A stretch of 30,267 bases of DNA from a virus, in the IMG/VR virus record IMGVR_UViG_3300030380_002914, positions 1 to 30,267 of that record, one strand, 5' to 3'. Of the stretch, positions 1 through 5,757 are shown in pieces (position 1 is the stretch's first letter; every line of letters begins with the position of its first letter). The notes beneath the pieces are model-generated. The model was given only the letters and a program-made list of their open reading frames with translations, ran no database searches and was not told the DNA's origin. The translations under genes were made by a program, and so were the position numbers.

Positions 1-125
1 TCAAAACTGCAATGGAAGGTGACTTCGATACAGGTAATATGAGATTTAAAGCTAGAGAAAGATACTCTTTTGGATTCTCAGATCCAAGATGTGTATTTGG
101 TAATGGAAATCTACCAACTAGTTAA
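1..125 (+). CDS. Probable major capsid protein, C-terminal end only
   Basis: The reading frame is open from base 3 to a TAA at 123-125, giving the last 40 residues of a protein that begins outside the window. The tail contains MRFKARERYSFGFSDPR, which resembles the C-terminus of phage coat proteins in which an ERYSFG(W/F)xDPR stretch precedes the end. It is followed at once by a strong terminator and then by virion-type genes, the usual place for a highly expressed capsid gene. The identification rests on a short C-terminal motif and position, so it is moderate. Another head protein is possible. Confidence 0.5.
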   Translation, partial: KTAMEGDFDTGNMRFKARERYSFGFSDPRCVFGNGNLPTS

Positions 126-150
126 TAGATAACATAACTATTTAATATTA

Positions 151-181
151 AGGGGCGGTGTTCACATCGCCCCTTTTTTTA
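151..181 (+). terminator. Rho-independent terminator after the capsid gene
   Basis: A 9-bp stem (152-160 with 165-173) including one G-U pair closes a UUCA tetraloop, and its 3' side runs into a tract of eight T/U residues at 173-180. The lower six pairs are all G-C. It lies 26 bases after the capsid stop codon and should end the capsid transcript. The -35 box of the next promoter sits inside its loop and 3' arm. Confidence 0.9.
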
Positions 182-189
182 TGTATAAT
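161..189 (+). promoter_or_regulatory. Sigma70-like promoter overlapping the terminator
   Basis: TTCACA at 161-166 (five of six matches to TTGACA) and a perfect TATAAT at 184-189 are separated by exactly 17 bases. Transcription would begin near 195-197, so the next gene would have an 80-base structured leader. The promoter shares bases with the terminator, which would cut capsid transcription while restarting synthesis for the downstream genes. Confidence 0.65.
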
Positions 190-209
190 AGAAAGACCTA
201 GAAAAATTA

Positions 210-262
210 TTATGTCGACTGGCTAGGCAGACGGTATAGAGACGACATAACGAACGCTATAC
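210..262 (+). ncRNA. Candidate H-type pseudoknot in a 5' leader RNA
   Basis: Two interleaved inverted repeats are visible. Stem 1 pairs 210-217 (TTATGTCG) with 243-250 (CGACATAA), 8 bp. Stem 2 pairs 234-239 (GTATAG) with 257-262 (CTATAC), 6 bp. The 5' arm of stem 2 lies in the loop of stem 1, and its 3' arm lies beyond stem 1, so the two form a classic H-type pseudoknot with linkers of 16, 3 and 6 bases. The structure ends one base before the ribosome binding site AAGGAG (264-269) of the gene starting at 276, the arrangement used by translational riboswitches and autoregulatory leaders. I do not recognise the family. The pairing is read by eye, without energies or covariation. Confidence 0.55.
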
Positions 263-275
263 AAAGGAGATTATT

Positions 276-827
276 ATGGCAAATACTACATTTAGCGGAC
301 CGGTACGATCGGAAAACGGTTTTATTGGTGCTACTAAAAATGCTTCAACAGGTGCTTTCACAAATGTTTTTGAAATTAACTCATCTGGTCAGTACGTTGG
401 AACACAAATACAAGGTCAAGGAGTTGTAGCAACTGCTACAGTTAATGCAACTGCTGGAACAAACGAAGTTACTTTTGCACAACCTGCAAGATCAATCATT
501 ACAAGTATTCAACTTGTTTGTACATCTGCACCAACTGTTGCTTCAGGTGACATTGGTTACAAAGTTGGAACTGCTACAGGAGGTGCTCAATTAGTTGCTG
601 CATCTACTGATGAAATTTTAGATGGTGGAACAACTGTTGCTGAAGGTGCTCATTACACTTTAACTCTTTTAGATACAACTGCTAGCGATGCTGCTCCAGC
701 TGCGTCTCCAAGAGTAAATACTGCACTTAACGCAACAAAAGATATATTTTTACAAATTACTAATACTACAACTGCATCTGCTCAAGGATTATTTACTTGG
801 ATTGTTGCATATAAAATATATGGTTAA
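276..827 (+). CDS. Putative head decoration or minor virion protein
   Basis: 183 residues, starting at an ATG six bases after AAGGAG. It is rich in Ala, Thr, Gly and Ser, with almost no charged residues in the middle, as in beta-rich virion proteins. The N-terminus (residues 4-16, TTFSGPVRSENGF) matches a style seen often in uncultured marine phage proteins encoded just after the capsid gene. It is first in a new transcription unit with its own promoter and structured leader, so it may be made in large and tuned amounts. Head decoration or fibre is inference from position and composition. No catalytic motif is visible. Confidence 0.6.
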   Translation: MANTTFSGPVRSENGFIGATKNASTGAFTNVFEINSSGQYVGTQIQGQGVVATATVNATAGTNEVTFAQPARSIITSIQLVCTSAPTVASGDIGYKVGTATGGAQLVAASTDEILDGGTTVAEGAHYTLTLLDTTASDAAPAASPRVNTALNATKDIFLQITNTTTASAQGLFTWIVAYKIYG

Positions 828-834
828 TTAATTA

Positions 835-854
835 GTGGCTCCTTCGGGAGCCAC
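835..854 (+). promoter_or_regulatory. Intergenic cUUCGg hairpin, RNA stabiliser or processing site
   Basis: A perfect 8-bp stem (835-842 with 847-854) is capped by the exceptionally stable C(UUCG)G tetraloop. No U tract follows in either direction, so it is not an ordinary intrinsic terminator. It fills the gap between two virion genes of one transcript, the position of hairpins that shield an upstream message from 3' exonucleases or set differential expression. The GTG at 835 lies in the stem and is not the start of the next gene. Confidence 0.75.
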
Positions 855-873
855 AAAGAATAGGAGAAAAAAT

Positions 874-1473
874 ATGTACATGGGTGACGTAAAGTCGAAA
901 ACTTTTATCGACTCAAATGCTTCTTCTAATACTTATGTTGCTGCGGCTGCTAGACCAACGACTACGTTTACATTAGCAAAAACTTCTTTTGGCACGAACA
1001 CAGCCAGAAAAATTACTGCGACTACTCTTGGAGATGAGACTGGAATTACAGTAACGATTGTTGGAACAGATGAAAATGGAGATGCTCTTACTGAAGTAAT
1101 TAACTTACCAGGTTCAGCTTCTACAACTTCTGGAACCACAGGTGCTTTTTTAACAATAACTTCGGCTACTGTTAGCGCACAACCTGCAGCTAACGTTTCT
1201 TTAGGAATGACTGCTGATGTTTTTGGAGGTATCTTCGCTGGCAGAACAAGAGTAAGACAAGCTAACGTAGCATCAGGCGGTGCTATTGGTAGTGTTGAAG
1301 TAAAAAACGGAAGTATTACAGGAACGACTCAATTAACTTTGAGAACTCAAGCAACTGAAGGTGATATTAGCACAGTTAACATTCCACAAGATGGAATTTT
1401 ATACACAAGCGGTGCTTATATTAGTTTTTCAGAAGTGAATTGTAATTCAGTAACTGTTTATTTTGATGCTTAA
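874..1473 (+). CDS. Putative virion protein, unknown family
   Basis: 199 residues from the ATG at 874, which has AGGAG at 863-867 upstream. The frame extends back to a GTG at 835, but that codon is inside the UUCG hairpin and has no binding site. The protein is rich in Thr, Ala, Gly and Val with alternating hydrophobic residues, suggesting a beta-sandwich virion component. It follows the putative decoration protein and shares its composition, so both may be head-surface proteins. I recognise no domain. Confidence 0.65.
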   Translation: MYMGDVKSKTFIDSNASSNTYVAAAARPTTTFTLAKTSFGTNTARKITATTLGDETGITVTIVGTDENGDALTEVINLPGSASTTSGTTGAFLTITSATVSAQPAANVSLGMTADVFGGIFAGRTRVRQANVASGGAIGSVEVKNGSITGTTQLTLRTQATEGDISTVNIPQDGILYTSGAYISFSEVNCNSVTVYFDA

Positions 1474-1507
1474 AAAATTGTATGGCATAGAAATTTTACG
1501 TTTAAAA

Positions 1508-1533
1508 CGTGGAGGAGATGTAATGCCTCCACG
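1508..1533 (+). promoter_or_regulatory. Hairpin sequestering the ribosome binding site and start
   Basis: CGTGGAGG (1508-1515) pairs perfectly with CCTCCACG (1526-1533), an 8-bp stem with a 10-base loop. The Shine-Dalgarno GGAGG (1511-1515) lies wholly in the stem, and the ATG (1523-1525) is at the 3' edge of the loop. The 3' arm is made of the first codons (Pro-Pro-Arg). Translation initiation should be low unless the hairpin opens, for example by ribosomes finishing the upstream gene or by a protein. Confidence 0.65.
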
Positions 1534-1789
1534 AAACAAAAAGAATTTTAGACCTACAAAGTCTGGAGCAGGTATGACACGAGCCGGTGTTGCTGCCTAT
1601 AGAAGAGCAAATCCTGGTTCTAAATTAAAAACAGCTGTAACTGGAAAAGTTAAAGCTGGATCAAAAGCTGCAAAACGTAGAAAATCATACTGCGCAAGAT
1701 CATTAGGTCAGCTAAAAAGAGCTTCAGCTAAGACAAGAAACGATCCTAATTCAAGAATAAGACAAGCGAGAAGGAGATGGAAATGTTAA
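1523..1789 (+). CDS. Small Lys/Arg-rich phage protein, DUF6321-like
   Basis: 88 residues from the ATG at 1523, preceded by GGAGG. A frame-extended TTG at 1463 has no binding site and overlaps the previous gene. The protein is strongly basic. It carries GSKAAKRRKSYCARS near the middle and DPNSRIRQARRRWKC at the C-terminus, which match, from memory, the small conserved family DUF6321 common in marine phages. Function is unknown. The charge suggests nucleic acid binding, perhaps in packaging or as an RNA-binding regulator. The hairpin over its own start would suit autogenous control, but that is inference. Confidence 0.75.
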   Translation: MPPRNKKNFRPTKSGAGMTRAGVAAYRRANPGSKLKTAVTGKVKAGSKAAKRRKSYCARSLGQLKRASAKTRNDPNSRIRQARRRWKC

Positions 1790-1941
1790 AATGGATTATA
1801 TCATTATTTACTCCAAAAAAAGAAGTAGTGGAGGAGATAAAAAAACCAGAAGAACCAAAATTAAATTTACAAAAAATGACCAAAGGGGACTTAAAAAAAC
1901 TCTATGCTCAAGGTAAAATAAAAGAATCAGATTTAAGATAA
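1783..1941 (+). CDS. Small protein with hydrophobic N-terminus, unknown
   Basis: 52 residues from an ATG at 1783, overlapping the previous gene by 7 bases, with AAGGAG at 1771-1776. A short hydrophobic stretch (residues 1-9, MLKWIISLF) is followed by a Lys/Glu/Pro-rich segment and an amphipathic C-terminus (LKKLYAQGKIKESDLR). The length and overlap suit a translationally coupled phage gene. It opens a run of tiny, membrane-leaning genes before the endolysin, so a lysis-accessory or membrane role is possible but unproven. Confidence 0.6.
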   Translation: MLKWIISLFTPKKEVVEEIKKPEEPKLNLQKMTKGDLKKLYAQGKIKESDLR

Positions 1942-1951
1942 GGAGAAAAAC

Positions 1952-2023
1952 ATGATAAAAAAATGTAAAAATATTTGTTGCAGAATATGGGAAAAAATTA
2001 AAAGTTGGTTTTGGGTTAGCTAA
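1952..2023 (+). CDS. Possible 23-residue amphipathic peptide
   Basis: The ATG at 1952 is preceded by a good AAGGAG (1940-1945) and opens a 23-codon frame ending at 2021-2023. The peptide has three Cys and three Trp residues with many Lys residues, consistent with an amphipathic membrane-active peptide. At this length, coding cannot be proven. Support comes only from the binding site, the tight fit between neighbours, and the Trp/Cys-rich composition. Confidence 0.4.
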   Translation: MIKKCKNICCRIWEKIKSWFWVS

Positions 2024-2038
2024 TGAAAGAGGGTGGTA

Positions 2039-2179
2039 GTGGACTACAAATTTACAGCAGTATTGATAATATTACTATGCTTATTAGCTTTTTTTGTAAG
2101 GCCAGTATCCCAAACTTCATTGAAAATTGATTCTAAAGATTATATAATTCCTTTACCAAAACCAAAAATAAATGAGTAA
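2039..2179 (+). CDS. Small single-pass membrane protein, unknown
   Basis: 46 residues from a GTG at 2039, preceded by AGAGGG at 2028-2033. Residues 4-21 form one strong hydrophobic segment, followed by a polar tail ending PLPKPKINE. The stop overlaps the start of the next gene by 8 bases, supporting coupled translation. A spanin-like or holin-accessory part is conceivable from the size, the membrane anchor and the lysis context, but no family is recognised. There is no lipobox cysteine. Confidence 0.55.
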   Translation: MDYKFTAVLIILLCLLAFFVRPVSQTSLKIDSKDYIIPLPKPKINE

Positions 2180-2594
2180 GCCATTAAAAATATCTGAAGA
2201 AGCAGCTGTGCAGATGCCGATGAAAACGGTTGCCTCTCTGATAGTCCTCGTTGCAATTGGCACTTGGGCTTACTTTGGTATTATTGAAAAACAAAACAAG
2301 ATGGCTACTGAACTAGAACTGATGTCTAAAGATGTAGAGAATAATTCTGAGTTTAGAATAAAGTGGCCACGAGGACAAATGGGTACATTGCCCGCTGATT
2401 CTGAGCAGTATATGATGATCGAAGATTTGTATAAAACTACAGATCGTTTAAATAAACACATTGAATCAATGGCATTAAACAAAGTAAACATAGAATTTCT
2501 AACAAAACAAATGGATAAGGTTTTGGTAGATATTGAAAAATTAAAAGATCAAAACAGGGAGATTAAATACAATGGCAACGGGAAGAATCACTAA
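2172..2594 (+). CDS. Membrane-anchored coiled-coil protein, possible lysis accessory
   Basis: 140 residues. A single transmembrane helix spans about residues 19-38. It is followed by a charged, helical domain with Leu/Ile heptad-like spacing, especially residues 85-125 (HIESMALNKVNIEFL through VLVDIEKLKD). This one-TM plus coiled-coil design resembles inner-membrane spanin subunits and other phage envelope proteins. It starts inside the previous gene's end and precedes the endolysin by about 1.5 kb. I do not recognise the exact family. Confidence 0.7.
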   Translation: MSKPLKISEEAAVQMPMKTVASLIVLVAIGTWAYFGIIEKQNKMATELELMSKDVENNSEFRIKWPRGQMGTLPADSEQYMMIEDLYKTTDRLNKHIESMALNKVNIEFLTKQMDKVLVDIEKLKDQNREIKYNGNGKNH

Positions 2595-2742
2595 AAAAGT
2601 TTTAGACTATATAGCTCATATTAACAAAGAAGCTAAACAAATGAATTATGTAAAAGATTTAAAAAAATCTGTTGAACATGGTAAGAATGGGACACAAAAA
2701 TATGTTATAAAGGAAGGTGAGAATAAAGGAAAAATAGTATGA
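2572..2742 (+). CDS. Small basic protein, unknown
   Basis: 56 residues from an ATG at 2572, overlapping the previous gene by 23 bases, with AGGGAG upstream. It is Lys-rich (ITKKVLDYIAHINKEAK) and helix-prone in its first half, with no hydrophobic segment. Its TGA overlaps the next ATG as ATGA, so it is translationally coupled to the 70-residue gene that follows. Function is not recognisable. Confidence 0.6.
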   Translation: MATGRITKKVLDYIAHINKEAKQMNYVKDLKKSVEHGKNGTQKYVIKEGENKGKIV

Positions 2743-2951
2743 TTGTTGAGTCTATAGTGGCCCTGTTAATGTTTGTGAATGGAGAGATTAAAGAACATCT
2801 TATTCAACCTTCAATGGCACAATGCTTACGTGGAAAGCGTGAGGCAGAGAGACAGTACAGCGAAACTGTATCCTACAAATGCTACAAGGGTAAAGCTAAC
2901 ACAGAAATATATCAAGGCAGAAAAAGTGTAAAATCTTTAATTCTTGAATAA
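2739..2951 (+). CDS. Small conserved-looking protein with signal-like N-terminus
   Basis: 70 residues. The N-terminus (MIVESIVALLMFVNG) is hydrophobic and could act as a signal or membrane anchor. Two Cys residues (29 and 48) could form a disulfide outside the cytoplasm. It starts by an ATGA overlap and its stop overlaps the next ATG by one base. Proteins with a very similar beginning are familiar from marine phage genomes, always unnamed. A periplasmic role near the lysis genes is inference. Confidence 0.65.
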   Translation: MIVESIVALLMFVNGEIKEHLIQPSMAQCLRGKREAERQYSETVSYKCYKGKANTEIYQGRKSVKSLILE

Positions 2952-3655
2952 TGGCTTATTTGAATGTAAACATTCCACCAGTTTATTGTCAAATAAGGAG
3001 GGAGTATTTATATGATCTCAAAGAAAATAAAGGACAGCTTCGTGACTGTGTTATCTTTGGTATGGCTTCCATTCCAGGTCGTTCACTACTATTTCACATT
3101 ATGCTTCCGAATGGTGCCTGTTACTGGCGTTTACCAATATCTGCTTTCGTTCAAAAAGGATTTGATATTAAACAAGTTCCGGATATGGAATTACACGAAC
3201 TTGAACTTTGGAATTGTTTTAGTTATTGGCCTAGTGTTCATAAGTTTGATTGGTTGGCTGGTTTAGATGGAAAATTTATGGGGATTGATAAAAAATTTCA
3301 TCACGGACGTTATTTATTTACTATTGATTGGGCCCATCCTGACACTAATATATTGGACGTGGAACACTCTGAAATTCCTCAAGAACATAAGTGTGCGCAT
3401 ATATTGGCTCTTAATAACGGCAATTTTGCAGCTCAGCCTAATAATCGTATTTTGTGGCACGTTAATAGCTATACTACTGATAACGATTGGCCTGACTATA
3501 AAGTACAAACTACTTACTGGGATGCGGAAAATTCTGACCTTATAACAGAAGATTCAGATAATATGTTTTACGAAGTTAATTTAAAAAAAGATCCAAAAAG
3601 AACATATGAATCATACAAAGATTATGCTACAGACAAATCTTATGAAAATGAATAA
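2951..3655 (+). CDS. Conserved marine phage protein, unknown function
   Basis: 234 residues, starting on the last base of the previous stop. The N-terminal half is distinctive (VYCQIRREYLYDL; ASIPGRSLLFHIMLPNG; CYWRLPISAFVQ) and familiar from many uncultured marine phages, where it is annotated only as hypothetical. It is rich in Trp, Tyr, His and Asn, with no membrane segment. Its base composition is less AT-rich than the oxygenase gene that follows. AAGGAGGG at 2996-3003 is explained here as consecutive Arg codons rather than a second start. No enzyme motif is visible. Confidence 0.75.
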   Translation: MAYLNVNIPPVYCQIRREYLYDLKENKGQLRDCVIFGMASIPGRSLLFHIMLPNGACYWRLPISAFVQKGFDIKQVPDMELHELELWNCFSYWPSVHKFDWLAGLDGKFMGIDKKFHHGRYLFTIDWAHPDTNILDVEHSEIPQEHKCAHILALNNGNFAAQPNNRILWHVNSYTTDNDWPDYKVQTTYWDAENSDLITEDSDNMFYEVNLKKDPKRTYESYKDYATDKSYENE

Positions 3656-4152
3656 TGTCATTTTATATATTCAATAACTTTTTAGAAAAAGATTTTTACA
3701 AGCAAATATCTGAGGATATTAAAAGTGAAAACATTCCTTGGTATTTAAGAAACAGTAAAGGTGTTGCTGGAAAAACTTATTTTACTTTTTGTTATTATAA
3801 TAACAACCAACCACAACATGATTTATATTATAAACATATTCAACCTTTATTAGATAAATTAAAGGTTTTATCATTAATACAAGTAAGATCTAACTTAACA
3901 TTTAAAAATAATGAGAGTATTGAATCAGCTTATCATACAGATTATAATTCAAGTAAAACAATTACAGGAATATTTTTTTTAACAACTTGTAATGCTAAAA
4001 ATGTTTTAAAAATAAATGGAGAGGAAATTATTATAGATAACTTTGAAAACAAAATGTTACTATTTCCTACAAATATAGAACACAAAGTAATTTATCAAAC
4101 AGATGTCGATGAAAGGTATATAATAAATTTTAATTTTTTACAGGAAGGATAA
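3655..4152 (+). CDS. Fe(II)/2-oxoglutarate-dependent oxygenase
   Basis: 165 residues, beginning on the final base of the preceding stop codon. It has the full 2OG-oxygenase signature: H94-x-D96 (YHTDY), distal H143 (IEHKV) and R154 (DERYIINF), on the expected double-stranded beta-helix spacing. The family uses Fe(II), oxygen and 2-oxoglutarate to hydroxylate proteins, nucleic acids or small molecules. The substrate cannot be read from the sequence. The short length suits a minimal catalytic domain. The gene is very AT-rich and lies directly before the endolysin, 1 base apart. Confidence 0.85.
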   Translation: MSFYIFNNFLEKDFYKQISEDIKSENIPWYLRNSKGVAGKTYFTFCYYNNNQPQHDLYYKHIQPLLDKLKVLSLIQVRSNLTFKNNESIESAYHTDYNSSKTITGIFFLTTCNAKNVLKINGEEIIIDNFENKMLLFPTNIEHKVIYQTDVDERYIINFNFLQEG

Positions 4153-4153
4153 C

Positions 4154-4633
4154 ATGGAACTTACACGTAATTTTACTCTAGAAGAATTAACCAAATCGGA
4201 CACAGCAATTCGTAAGGGTATCAACAACAACCCAAACGCAGAACAGATTGAAAAACTAAAAGTATTGTGTGAAAAAATTTTACAACCAGTACGTGACCAC
4301 TTCGGCAGGGTAAAGGTGACCAGCGGTTTCCGTAGCCCAGAGCTGTGCCAAGCCATCGGTAGCTCACCAAATTCACAGCACGCGCGTGCGGAGGCGGCCG
4401 ATTTTGAAGTTGTAGGTGTGGATAATTGTGAGCTTGCAGATTGGATACACAGAGAGTTGGAGTGGGATCAATTGATCCTCGAATACTATACTCCTGGTGA
4501 ACCTAACTCGGGGTGGATACATTGTAGCGTAACAGAAGGCATGGATAGAAAACAATTTTTACATGCGTATAGAGAAGAAGGTAAAACAAAATACAAACCA
4601 ATACTAGGTAAAGCAAAAGAAATATTTGTGTGA
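4154..4633 (+). CDS. Endolysin, M15-type zinc D-Ala-D-Ala peptidase
   Basis: 159 residues. The zinc-binding pattern of the M15 family is intact: S74-x-H76-x(6)-D83 (SQHARAEAADFE) and a late W-x-H (WIHCS, H123), preceded by the family's TSGFRSPELC segment (residues 56-65). It should cut peptide cross-links in host peptidoglycan at the end of infection. No signal peptide is seen, so a holin is needed for export; candidates are the small membrane proteins at 1783-2951 and 27584. The middle of this gene (about 4290-4560) is clearly more GC-rich than its flanks, suggesting separate acquisition. Confidence 0.9.
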   Translation: MELTRNFTLEELTKSDTAIRKGINNNPNAEQIEKLKVLCEKILQPVRDHFGRVKVTSGFRSPELCQAIGSSPNSQHARAEAADFEVVGVDNCELADWIHRELEWDQLILEYYTPGEPNSGWIHCSVTEGMDRKQFLHAYREEGKTKYKPILGKAKEIFV

Positions 4634-5133
4634 TAATATATTACAAAGTTCCTAACTTTGAACAAATAAAAAGTAATATTATTAATTTAATTTACAAGAT
4701 ACCTGAGACTCCATATGTTGAAGGTACAAATAAAATATCTCATACTGACTATAAACATGAAGATAATAAAAAGGAGTATGTAAATTTTTTTATCAAAAAT
4801 ATACTTCCAGATTATCATAATAATTTAAGAAAAAAACTAGGGGTAAATACCATACATATATCTAATTTGTGGTTTCAAGTTTATAGGAAGGGAGATTTTC
4901 ATGGAAGACATACACACGAAAAAACTCATTTTACTAACGTATTTTATATTAATCTTCCTGATAAAAAATTAACCACAAGAATTAATAAACCCCAGCAACA
5001 GGTGTTAGATATAGAAGAGGGCACTATTGTTACTTTTCCAGGCTACTTTGAACACGAATCCCCAGTAAATAATAGTAATCAAGAAAAAATAATAATTTCC
5101 TTTAATATTGATATTCACTCATATCTAGATTAA
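4630..5133 (+). CDS. Fe(II)/2-oxoglutarate oxygenase, 2OG-FeII_Oxy_5-like
   Basis: 167 residues from a GTG at 4630 that overlaps the endolysin stop (GTGA), so translation is probably coupled. A core of HGRHTHEKTHFTNVFYINLP (residues 91-110), GTIVTFPGYFEHESPV (131-146) and IIISFNID matches, from memory, family PF13759. Likely metal ligands are H94, H96 and distal H142. The position usually holding the 2OG-binding Arg before the last strand is Lys153 (EKIIISFN). The substrate is unknown. The gene is AT-rich like the oxygenase on the other side of the endolysin. Confidence 0.8.
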   Translation: MIIYYKVPNFEQIKSNIINLIYKIPETPYVEGTNKISHTDYKHEDNKKEYVNFFIKNILPDYHNNLRKKLGVNTIHISNLWFQVYRKGDFHGRHTHEKTHFTNVFYINLPDKKLTTRINKPQQQVLDIEEGTIVTFPGYFEHESPVNNSNQEKIIISFNIDIHSYLD

Positions 5134-5147
5134 GCCAGTAAATAATG

Positions 5148-5168
5148 ATACAATTCAATAAATTGTAT
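5148..5168 (+). promoter_or_regulatory. Intergenic AT-rich hairpin, possible weak promoter region
   Basis: ATACAATT (5148-5155) and AATTGTAT (5161-5168) form an 8-bp inverted repeat with a 5-base loop. No T tract follows, so termination is unlikely. TACAAT at 5149-5154, with TAGATT 17 bases upstream, could be a weak sigma70 promoter whose -10 lies in the repeat. Evidence is thin. The gap otherwise holds only the GGAGG site of the next gene. Confidence 0.35.
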
Positions 5169-5181
5169 ATTCGGAGGAAAC

Positions 5182-5379
5182 ATGTCACTAAAACTTAAGG
5201 TAAAAAAAGCAGCTATGGGTCGTGCTATGTTTAGACAATCTACGTCTAAAGCTCCTGGAAAAGCTCAAAAACAAGATGATTATGTTGGAAGTTACATTAA
5301 ATCTGAAGTTGATGGCAAGTATATATCAAACAAAAGCTATGAAAATTATTATGGCGAATTCTTAAAAGGGTTAAACTAA
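5182..5379 (+). CDS. Small basic protein, unknown
   Basis: 65 residues from an ATG preceded by CGGAGGAAA. The N-terminal half is strongly basic (LKLKVKKAAMGRAMFRQ) and the C-terminal half is Tyr/Asn-rich (SYENYYGEFLKGLN). There is no membrane segment. It comes first in the connector block, and its stop overlaps the start of the next, also basic, protein by one base. A role in DNA packaging or as a minor virion part is possible, but nothing specific is recognisable. Confidence 0.65.
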   Translation: MSLKLKVKKAAMGRAMFRQSTSKAPGKAQKQDDYVGSYIKSEVDGKYISNKSYENYYGEFLKGLN

Positions 5380-5756
5380 TGTACAAAAAACAAATGATGT
5401 TAGGTGGTCTATTAAGAATTAAAGGTATGAGACAAATGATTAAGTCTAAACCATATCAAGCTGAAAGAAAACTAGCTATGAAAGAAACAGCAAAAGCATA
5501 TAAAAAAAATGCAAGTGCAACTAAGGATAAAAAGTTTTTAAGAGGTTTACAAAAATTAGATACACAAAGAGCAAAGACATCTAAACTTTTAGATATGTCA
5601 CAATTCCTTGTTAAAGAAGCTAGAACAGCTGGGAGAAAAGATATGACAAAAGTTGGTAGAGGAATAAGAAGAGGTGTTGTCGATTATGGTAGAAACATTT
5701 CTAGAAAAGCAAAAGCTATGATTCATAGAAAAACACGAAAGAAAAAATTAAACTAA
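5379..5756 (+). CDS. Strongly basic helical protein, unknown
   Basis: 125 residues with Lys and Arg throughout and very few acidic residues. It looks almost entirely helical and ends RKAKAMIHRKTRKKKLN. The start overlaps the previous stop by one base. The charge implies binding to DNA or to an acidic protein surface. Its place between small basic and connector genes suggests a packaged or head-associated protein. I recognise no family. Confidence 0.65.
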   Translation: MYKKQMMLGGLLRIKGMRQMIKSKPYQAERKLAMKETAKAYKKNASATKDKKFLRGLQKLDTQRAKTSKLLDMSQFLVKEARTAGRKDMTKVGRGIRRGVVDYGRNISRKAKAMIHRKTRKKKLN

Positions 5757-5757
5757 T

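Noticed and set aside
835-873. GTG at 835 as the start of the second virion gene.
   Set aside because: It lies within the UUCG hairpin and lacks a ribosome binding site, while the in-frame ATG at 874 has a good one.
1463-1522. TTG at 1463 as the start of the basic DUF6321-like protein.
   Set aside because: It overlaps the previous gene and has no binding site; the ATG at 1523 matches the family's N-terminus (MPPRNKKNFRP).
3012-3545. Overlapping plus-strand frames inside the gene at 2951-3655, hydrophobic, the first preceded by a strong AAGGAGGG.
   Set aside because: The hydrophobic reading comes from the shifted frame of T-rich third positions, a TAG splits it in two, and the binding-site match is explained by Arg codons of the conserved host gene.
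5148-5168. The 8-bp hairpin as a rho-independent terminator.
   Set aside because: The stem is A-T rich and no T tract follows on the plus strand.
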